A DNA stretch of 64,000 nucleotides from Manihot esculenta (taxonomy: Eukaryota > Streptophyta > Magnoliopsida > Malpighiales > Euphorbiaceae). A program made the translations under genes and the position numbers. This document shows, one piece after another, positions 57,301 to 64,000 of the stretch. The stretch spans positions 7,459,248-7,523,247 of the forward strand of contig NC_035162.2 in the NCBI RefSeq assembly GCF_001659605.2, given 5' to 3'. How positions within the stretch are numbered: the stretch's first letter is position 1; every line of letters starts with the position of its first letter. Below the pieces are notes generated by a model. The model searched no databases and was not told the DNA's origin. It saw only the letters and a program-made list of their open reading frames with translations.

Positions 57301-59416
57301 TAAACTGGAGTCCATCAAGTGGATTTAAATTGAATTTTAAGCTCTTTCTTTTTTTCCTTTTAACTTTGAGACTGTATGAATATTATATTTTTTTGGTTTT
57401 CTCCCCTTGAAACAAGACTATACCAGTTAATTTATTAGAAATTCTGAAAACTTGGTAATACTACTTTCCATGAGTTATGGGGTCCTTTGGGTGGCAATTT
57501 TCATTGTCATGTCATAAATGGATGTTAAAAAATTATGCTAGCAGCTAACCTGAACAGTGAACATAAAGCACTCCTGTCCCTCTAACGTGACTTGTTAATT
57601 GAGCAGGTTACCCAAAAGACATAAGTACCCATTTCATATGCATATTTTATCGGATTTTGGCAAAATGCAATGACAACAAATAAATTTGCTTTTAGAAAAT
57701 ATACACCGACACATTATACTGATTCACCTAGTCTGTTTAAGACAAATGAAATAAGCACATAGCAATTGTATAATTATATTTTTCACAATTACTGCTTCCT
57801 CACATTATAAATGTCAAATGTTAGCAACTGCTGTTCAAAAAGCACTCAACCCAACTTAAAAAAAAATCACTCCACAAGAAACATCTGTAAATATATTCTT
57901 TTTGTTTTATGGGTTAAAAAGAATCCTTTGAATGATATTTCATATGCTTTCCCTGCAAACTTCTTCCTTAAATTGGTCATTGCAAGCCAATTCAGCTTAT
58001 GTGTATCAACACATTTTAGTGATATGTTTTTCATGTTATGAGCTAATCAACTCATCGTGACATGAATCCAACTACGCCAAAGACAACTAAAAACAGTGTT
58101 GTAAAATTTGCCTGCCTTGAATATTGACATCGTAAAACTGTTGGGCATGTTTTCCTTTCATTTTTGCTTTATGGAATTGGCAACTCAAGATGTAGCTATA
58201 ACATTGTGAGCAAGACATTAAAAGTTTGTTCTTTTTTATTTAAAATTTGACTCTGCAAGCAGAATTTGGAAAGAAAAGGGGAAAATGGAAATCATAGCTA
58301 GGGAATTGTTTTGTTATATATCTGACTTGATTTCCACCCAGTTTCTTGTTATTATCGAGGAACATCTCATGATCAATAGAAGGTTAAAGTTTATGCTGAC
58401 TTTGGGGAGTGGTTTAACTTCATCCAGGCCATTTTATTTTTACCAACTAATTTTCTGACGTAACTTATATCCAAATGCCAACAAGTATTTCATATTGATA
58501 TGATGCATCAGTTTCTTTCAGTGTTCTGATTTAAGGAACTGAAGTGCTTTTTGTATATTAACTTTTCACTCTGATGGTTTTACTCCCAGGACATCGTTAG
58601 CGAACACCCAGAGAGATTTTTTATAGCTGAAATTATAAGAGAAAAGGTCTTTATGCAATTTCGCAATGAAGTTCCTTATGCATGTCAGGTATGTAATGGT
58701 TTCTTTCCACATCAGCACACGCCAAATACTGCTTTTATTTGGTGTCTAAACTGGAAACCTTACTTTTTTCCTTCATGAATCCTATAGGTCAATGTGGTGA
58801 GTTACAAAAGTAGGCCCACAGCAAAAGATTTCATACAAGTGGAGATAGTTGTTGAGAAAAATTCCCAGAAGATCATCATCATTGGAAAAGTAAGGCCCTT
58901 AATTTAATGAAATATTTGCAATTGCAGGTTGGAGTTTTCACATTTTAAAAATGCCAATTCAGTTTCGAATTTAAAATAAGATATTAAAGTCAATATTTCG
59001 TTCTGCTTTGAGTGTAAATGCTAGGTTCATGTGTCTATATGTGCTCATGTGCACTGTCTTTAGTGTGGTTCGTCTCGATCAATGTACCCTTGATCTCTGC
59101 AGGAAGGAAGGGCTCTGAAATTACTTGCAACAGCTGCTCGGCTTGACATTGAAGATTTCTTGCAAAAGAAAGTTTATCTCGAGGTGCAAGATTTTTCACT
59201 AATATTTGAGAAGATATGTTACAATGATTATCTTGTATTTTCAGTTGAATTTGCATTTTCAAGCAGTATAGTCTTTCTTTTGGATGTGAAATGGACGATT
59301 CACCTTGCTGCAACTCACTGTTCAAATAGATTGAAGTGAAAGTGAAAGAAAATTGGCGGCAAGACGAAGGACTTCTGAACTACTATGGCTATGGAGGGAA
59401 AATTCGAGCATTATAA
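54330..59416 (+). CDS. ERA: GTPase ERA-like, chloroplastic
   Basis: Complete gene with nine exons: 54330-54687, 54762-54907, 55520-55660, 55731-55844, 56470-56595, 58590-58688, 58788-58889, 59103-59183 and 59330-59416. The total is 1,254 nt, or 417 aa. The N-terminal 60 residues are rich in serine, arginine and aromatic residues and acid-free (transit peptide), followed by an acidic stretch ([16 protein letters not shown]). GTPase boxes are all present: GKPNVGKS (G1), TTRHR (G2), DTPG (G3), NKKD (G4) and SAK (G5). The C-terminal KH domain has [32 protein letters not shown] and [15 protein letters not shown], ending [20 protein letters not shown]. Family role: binds the 3' end of small-subunit rRNA and aids 30S assembly, here presumably in plastids. 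It resembles Arabidopsis At5g66470 (from memory). Intron 5 is about 2 kb. Confidence 0.95.
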
Positions 59417-60057
59417 TGTGAGTTATATCAAATTCAGAAGCGTTCCACTGGTGGATGCAAGTGAATTTGCGCTATCAATATATCCATAAAACTGTCTTTT
59501 TGCTTTTCCAGTTAGTGTGGAAGCCTTCCGTCAGGTATCTTGGTCTTGCTAGCTAGGGCTTAGAAGCATGAACCACTTTGGCCTCCGGTGACACCACTAC
59601 ATCACGTCTTCTAGGGTTGATTGAGGAGCCCAAGTCGATGTAGCCTTGAATGTTCTAGTTGTGAAACATGGCCATATGATTGGATCATAGTGGGTTGCTC
59701 ACCTTTGAACGAGTCCCATTTTTCAGCCGATCTTCAAGGTGCACCTTCATTAGATTTGCATAGATAAACAAATGGAATCAAATGCAGATTTTTTCCGTCT
59801 TTGCAAGTTTGTAAGTTTCATTGTGAAAATTTTTAACATACCGGAATATATAATTTTTATATGACATGAATAGAATTTAATTATTTTCAATTGTACAAGC
59901 GATTTCTAGTCCACAAATGAAAAATCACACCCACTGTGGACGTGGGCTTAAAGTTTAAATGGGTAGCATGATTGTACCTAAGTGGGTTTACCAGCTTAAA
60001 GTTGAGGCCCATTATGCAGCTGTAGCGCAATGCAAGCGCCGTTACGCAGCTTACAAT
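59417..60057. other. ERA-like 3' UTR and downstream DNA
   Basis: The 3' UTR probably ends within the first 450 bases. The rest is mixed DNA leading into inverted-repeat elements. No gene seen. Confidence 0.5.
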
Positions 60058-60820
60058 TTAATTATGGAAAATCTATAATTTAATTTCTAACGATTATCAT
60101 TATTAACAAATGAATCTTTTATTTCTCAAAAATCTATTAAAATATTTTTTATCTTTTCTCTCCATCAACGAGAAAATAATTTCATTCTCTTTTTCATTAA
60201 AAATAAATAAATAATAAAAAAAAAATTTTAAATTTAATTTTACTTTCAAATAAAATCTCTTATTTAGTAATTAAATATTACTATTATTGACAAGTTAATC
60301 TCTATTTTTTAAAAATTATATTAAAACGTCTCAATTATTTTTTATATTTATTAAAATGTCTTTGTTATTTCTTTCAGTCAACGAAATAATTTTTCTTTTC
60401 TTTTCTTCCTTCTCCTCCTCTCCTAAAAAAATAAAAAAATGATGACGAAGGAGAAAAAGAAGAAAAACGAAAAAAAAAAGAAGAATAAGAAGATGACGAA
60501 GGATAAGAAGAAAAATATCCTCCTTAAAAAAGAAGACTAAAAAAAGAATTGATGAAAAATTAAAGAAAAATAAAAAGAAGAATTGATGAAGAATTAAAGA
60601 AGAAAAAAAACAGAATGAAAGAAGAAAAAGAATTAATAAATAAGAAAAAAAAGAGGATAATTACGATTTTGTTATATTTTAAACGGTAGAAATAAATGAA
60701 AAAATTATTTCGTTGATAAAAAGAAAAGATAAACACATTTTAATAGATTTCTGAAAATGTAGAAACTGATATAATGACAATATTCAGATACTAAATTATA
60801 AATCTTTCTTTAATTAATAT
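60058..60820. mobile_element. Inverted-repeat element, type unassigned
   Basis: The left arm (about 60058-60180) and the right arm (about 60690-60820) are imperfect inverted repeats. The left carries CTATAATTTAATTTCTAA and AAATCTATTAAAATA, then ATCTTTTCT and ATCAACGA. The complement of the right carries the same words in the same order. A third, direct copy of part of the arm lies at about 60277-60395 (TATTAAAATGTCT, TCAACGAAATAATTTTTC). The centre is purine-rich (60425-60660, GATGACGAAGGA repeated). No ORF. No clear target duplication was found. Confidence 0.55.
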
Positions 60821-60931
60821 ATGATTATAATCTTTTTCTGTTGCTTAAGAAGGTTTTTAGCTATAACAATCAATATAAACTTTTTCTTTATCAATTGACA
60901 CAAATAAAATAAAAATAAAAATTAAAAGTCA

Positions 60932-62541
60932 TAATATTATGGGCTTTTTGACGATTTAAGGGCTGAGGATTTTAAGTTTGTGAATTAGAGTTTGGAAAAA
61001 AGATATTTGTGAATTTAGAATTGGAATATGTTGTGGTAAATTTGTGAATTAGAGTTTGAAAAAATAGATATTTGTGAATTTAGAATTGGAATATTCTGTG
61101 GCAACGGAAAAATGTGTTTGATGTTGTTACAGTAGTGGTTTTTTTTTATTTTTTAATTATTAATATATTATAATAAAATATTTATATTATATTAATTTAA
61201 AAATAAAAGTATTTTTTATTTTTAATATTATTTTTTAGTTATTAATAATAATAAAATTCATATTATTCTGTAATTATGTATAGTATCATAAAATTAATAT
61301 TATTCTATAATTATATACGACTGCATAATTATAGTCTAATAAAATTAATAAAATATATTATAAAAAATTTATAATTAAAAAAATATAATATAAATAAAAG
61401 TATTAAATTAATAATATATTTATATTATATTAATTTAAAATATTATTTTTATTATATTTTTATAATAATAAATATTTTTTTATAATTTTAATATATTAAT
61501 ATTTAATAAATTTTATTATTAATATTTAAATAAAAAATTACTGAAATTATATTTCGAATTATAAAATTGATATTATAATGTGATTAGATGTATAAAATAA
61601 AATAATTCAATCATATTGTATACATATGTCCAGTGATAAATTTTTTTATTATTTTAATAAATTAATACAGTAATTCTATAATTAAATAATATCAATATTT
61701 TTGTACACGTTTAATGTTATTTTACGTAAAAATAATTATTATAAAAATATTTTTAATATATAAAAATACTATAAAAATTAATAGTAAAAAGACTCCACAT
61801 AAAAATATTTAGAATTATAATATTATACTGCTATTAAACTTATATAAAATCACTTCACTGAATTAATTACTTTAATTATTTTTTATTTTTAATAAATTAT
61901 AAATAATTCCCATAAAATATTTAAAATTATTATATTATTTTACTATTAGATATTATATGAAATCTGAGTTATTTATAATTTATCAAGAAAAAATAAATTA
62001 ATTAATTAATCTAATTATAAAATTAATTAATTAAATCTATTATTTTTGATAAATTATAAACAATCAGGTGATTGCATATAACATTTAATCACAACATAAT
62101 TTTATTTTATAATTCTAAATATTTATATTAATTAATTAACTTATTTATTAATTTTTTTATTAATTATTTAATTCAGTACTCTTATACATATATTTAATAA
62201 TAGTAAATAAATTTATAATTAGTATTATTTTATTATAATATTATTATTATAATAAAATATTAAAATTAATAAAATATATTATATTAATATAATATAAATA
62301 TTTTATTATAATATATTAATAATTAAAAATAAAAAATTAAATTATAGTCTGATGCCGTTTTAAGTAGTGCCTGACCACAATTTAAAAAAAAAATACCTAG
62401 TAAAAAAAAAATATCTAAATACCTAGTGCCAAGACTGGCCCTATTAATCATGGCGGCACTTAACAAATATCTTTTTCACAACTCCTAATTCACAAATTTA
62501 AAATCCTCCTCCCCTAAATTGACAAAAAGCCCTAACATTAT
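60932..62541. mobile_element. Non-autonomous MULE-like element with long terminal inverted repeats
   Basis: The element is 60941-62532 (1,592 bp). It starts GGGCTTTTTG on the left and ends with the complement CAAAAAGCCC on the right. Inverted similarity continues inward for roughly 260 bp per side. The first 70 are clear (GAGGATTTTAA, TTTGTGAATTAG, AAAAAGATATTTGT), and an AT-rich match follows (TTAATTATTAATATATTATA). Flanks TAATATTAT (60932-60940) and TAACATTAT (62533-62541) form a 9-bp target duplication with one mismatch. Within the left arm a block of about 64 bp (TTTGTGAATTAGAGTTTG onward) is tandemly duplicated at about 60976-61101. The interior is AT-rich with no coding frame. Nine-base duplications and long inverted repeats point to Mutator-like elements. 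Confidence 0.7.
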
Positions 62542-63207
62542 AGTATAGCCAACCCTCGTTAAGCGTTTTTGGAAAATCTTGGAAGAACCTGGTTTCAGCA
62601 CATACCAGAGAGACCTCGTGTTTAACACAGTTCACTACAAGATATATTCCCCCGCTAAAAGATGCGGTGCAGTTGCTGCAGTCGTGTTTTGGCAACTCCT
62701 AACTAGGATAATAGATAATTTTGAGATGATGATGAGATAATCTTGAGTGAGCGATCCTCAACTGTGAATGTTACTGCTCAACAGCCACAAGCTTTGTCAA
62801 ATTCATGGTATTTACTAGAATTAGAAATGTGAAGAGGTGAAGGGCAAAAGACACCAGGCGACTTATGAATATCTTGAAATATGGTTCCTCTTTTGGAGAT
62901 GATTGTTTTTCTTCCAGGAGGTAAAAGTTTGGTCATCATATGATGCAAATTTCTCTTAATCTGTAATTCTAAATACATGTGTTGTGAGTTAGTCTCGTAA
63001 GAAAATCAAAGCTTCCATTTCCATCATATTTGTATACATACTGAATCATTCTCTTCTATATCATCCTTAGTAAACTCTTTACTCTCAAGTCAACAACTAG
63101 AGAAAGGAACATTTTACTGAAGCCCTATTCCAGGTAAAACTATAAATGTAAAATAACTCCAAAAAGGCATTCAATCAGCTTGCTACGTTTGTCACTGTAA
63201 AATAATT
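62542..63207 (-). other. Downstream and 3' UTR region of the lipid phosphate phosphatase gene
   Basis: Sequence below the stop codon at 63208 on the minus strand. The 3' UTR probably lies in the right part. The two small minus-strand frames at 62498-62695 and 62778-62978 have no recognisable content. Confidence 0.45.
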
Positions 63208-63435
63208 TCATTCGTCATCTTTAAGCCAATGGCGGAGCACATATAAGGCAAAGCCTAGACAGAATGCTGAAGCTGCCAGAATGATGATTACTCGAACTGT
63301 AAAGGAGGAAACAAATGCTTCCAGCACAATGGAATGCCATGACCAATACCATAAGAACGAGAATAGGGACCCAACAATAGCACCAACTGCCACTTGGCTG
63401 GCTGTATGATATCGTTGTGATACCCGTAGCCATGA
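63208..63435 (-). CDS. Lipid phosphate phosphatase epsilon-like, last coding exon
   Basis: Partial gene: one terminal exon, from the acceptor at 63436-63437 (CTTGTAG on the minus strand) to TGA at 63208. It codes SWLRVSQRYHTASQVAVGAI, then VGSLFSFLWYWSWHS and IVLEAFVSSFTVRVIIILA, ending FCLGFALYVLRHWLKDDE. RVSQRYHTxSQVxVG is the third catalytic signature of the PAP2 superfamily (the conserved S-x-R...H...Q/D region), with the nucleophilic histidine in YHT. Three hydrophobic stretches follow. The sequence resembles plastid LPP-epsilon enzymes, which dephosphorylate phosphatidic acid to diacylglycerol for plastid lipid synthesis. The earlier catalytic exon (PSGH or PSSH motif) is not in the window, so the intron above 63436 is at least 560 bp and holds a TRIM. 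Confidence 0.8.
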   Translation of the reverse strand, partial: SWLRVSQRYHTASQVAVGAIVGSLFSFLWYWSWHSIVLEAFVSSFTVRVIIILAASAFCLGFALYVLRHWLKDDE

Positions 63436-63703
63436 CTACAAGAAACAGATAATAGAAATGAACATCAGCAACCTGTCCATTCTCACTTAGCACACGAAGG
63501 ATACATTTTGTAAACCAACATCAACTACAAGGAAAATCAATTCAGGAGTCTTATATTGTCATAAGCTCAGTTAGTTAACCAATTGTCTTTACTGTTCTGA
63601 AGAATGTAGAATCTCTTAAGACTAGTTCACAGGCTCAGGATACACAAAATTTTCTTCTGTTTCAGTAACTTGTAAGCCATTATTATATTCGGTTATAATT
63701 ATT
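63436..63703 (-). other. Intron of the lipid phosphate phosphatase gene
   Basis: Intronic sequence between the last exon and the TRIM. An open frame on the minus strand reads through the exon acceptor but adds no family-like residues. Confidence 0.55.
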
Positions 63704-64000
63704 TGTTAAATTTGAACCAGATCTAATTCATCTCAAAATCTAAATCAAGAGTAAATCAAGAGGAAGGAGTGCCTAAGTTAAGCACATTACACCTATCTCA
63801 AACCGATGTGGAATTCAACACACTCCTTCACGCTCAGAATGAAGAATTATACTCGAGCGTGACATATTTACGAAAGACCCAATATCAATGGGAGACTCTG
63901 ATACCATATTAAATTTGGATTAGGTCTAACTCAGCCCAAAAGTTAGCTCAAGAGAAAGAGTGTCTAAGTCCCTTATAAGAGTTACCCCTATAAGAGTTAC
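63704..64000 (-). mobile_element. TRIM (miniature LTR retrotransposon), cut by the window edge
   Basis: Left LTR about 63704-63822 (119 bp), which on the minus strand starts TGTGTTGAATTCC and ends GGTTCAAATTTAACA. It includes CCACATCGG, a phrase common in plant TRIM LTRs. A purine-rich GTGAAGGAG abuts it. The internal part is only about 84 bp and contains a primer site at 63894-63906, TGGTATCAGAGTC on the minus strand, close to the usual tRNA-iMet site TGGTATCAGAGC. The second LTR starts at 63907 and repeats the left LTR's TTAAATTTG, TCTAA(T/C)TCA and AAGAG phrases before running off the window. It has no coding capacity and sits in an intron of the phosphatase gene in the same orientation. 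Confidence 0.75.

Overview
The window reads as nuclear DNA of a flowering plant, most likely a eudicot. The genes are split by GT-AG introns, their products match plant-specific or chloroplast-targeted families, and AT-rich intergenic DNA is seeded with plant transposon relics. I did not try to fix the species. All exon models below were built by hand from frame continuity, splice dinucleotides and family knowledge; there is no transcript evidence.

Layout, left to right. (1) 3' part of a glucose-6-phosphate 1-epimerase-like gene (+, 1-1728), convergent with a complete phosphopantetheine adenylyltransferase gene of CoA synthesis (-, 2470-4518). (2) AT-rich DNA with a decayed LINE (about 5250-6085). 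(3) A chloroplast-type alpha/beta hydrolase (+, 7525-10838), convergent with RER1, a Golgi-to-ER retrieval receptor (-, 12251-13247). (4) An odd repeat island (14121-14590), then soluble inorganic pyrophosphatase (+, 16004-19380) with a MULE-like insertion in one intron. (5) A full-length, apparently young Athila-type Ty3/gypsy retrotransposon on the minus strand (19607-31701, 12,095 bp). It has 1,513-bp LTRs, ATTAT target duplication, a tRNA-Asp primer site, an unbroken 1,858-aa gag-pol ORF and a second 596-aa ORF. (6) An auxilin-like J-domain protein, AUL1 type (+, 34114-40684, 1,512 aa). (7) A small 118-aa plant protein (+, 41561-41917). (8) A 475-aa tail-anchored coiled-coil protein of unknown function (+, 48295-50525) whose 5' leader intron carries a GC-rich minisatellite and a hAT-like remnant. 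(9) An NYN-domain/C2H2 putative ribonuclease (-, 52639-53850), divergent from a chloroplast ERA-like GTPase (+, 54330-59416). (10) Two inverted-repeat DNA elements (60058-60820; 60932-62541). (11) The last coding exon of a LPP-epsilon-like lipid phosphate phosphatase (-, 63208-63435) whose upstream intron holds a miniature LTR element (TRIM) that runs off the window.

The host genes are ordinary housekeeping genes and do not form a pathway cluster. The most unusual signal is inside the retrotransposon. A short unit, GGGCAAATCACT and variants, recurs in the LTR U3, in all untranslated spacers and in-frame in both ORFs, always in linkers between conserved domains. It looks like a self-propagating repeat that the element tolerates or uses.
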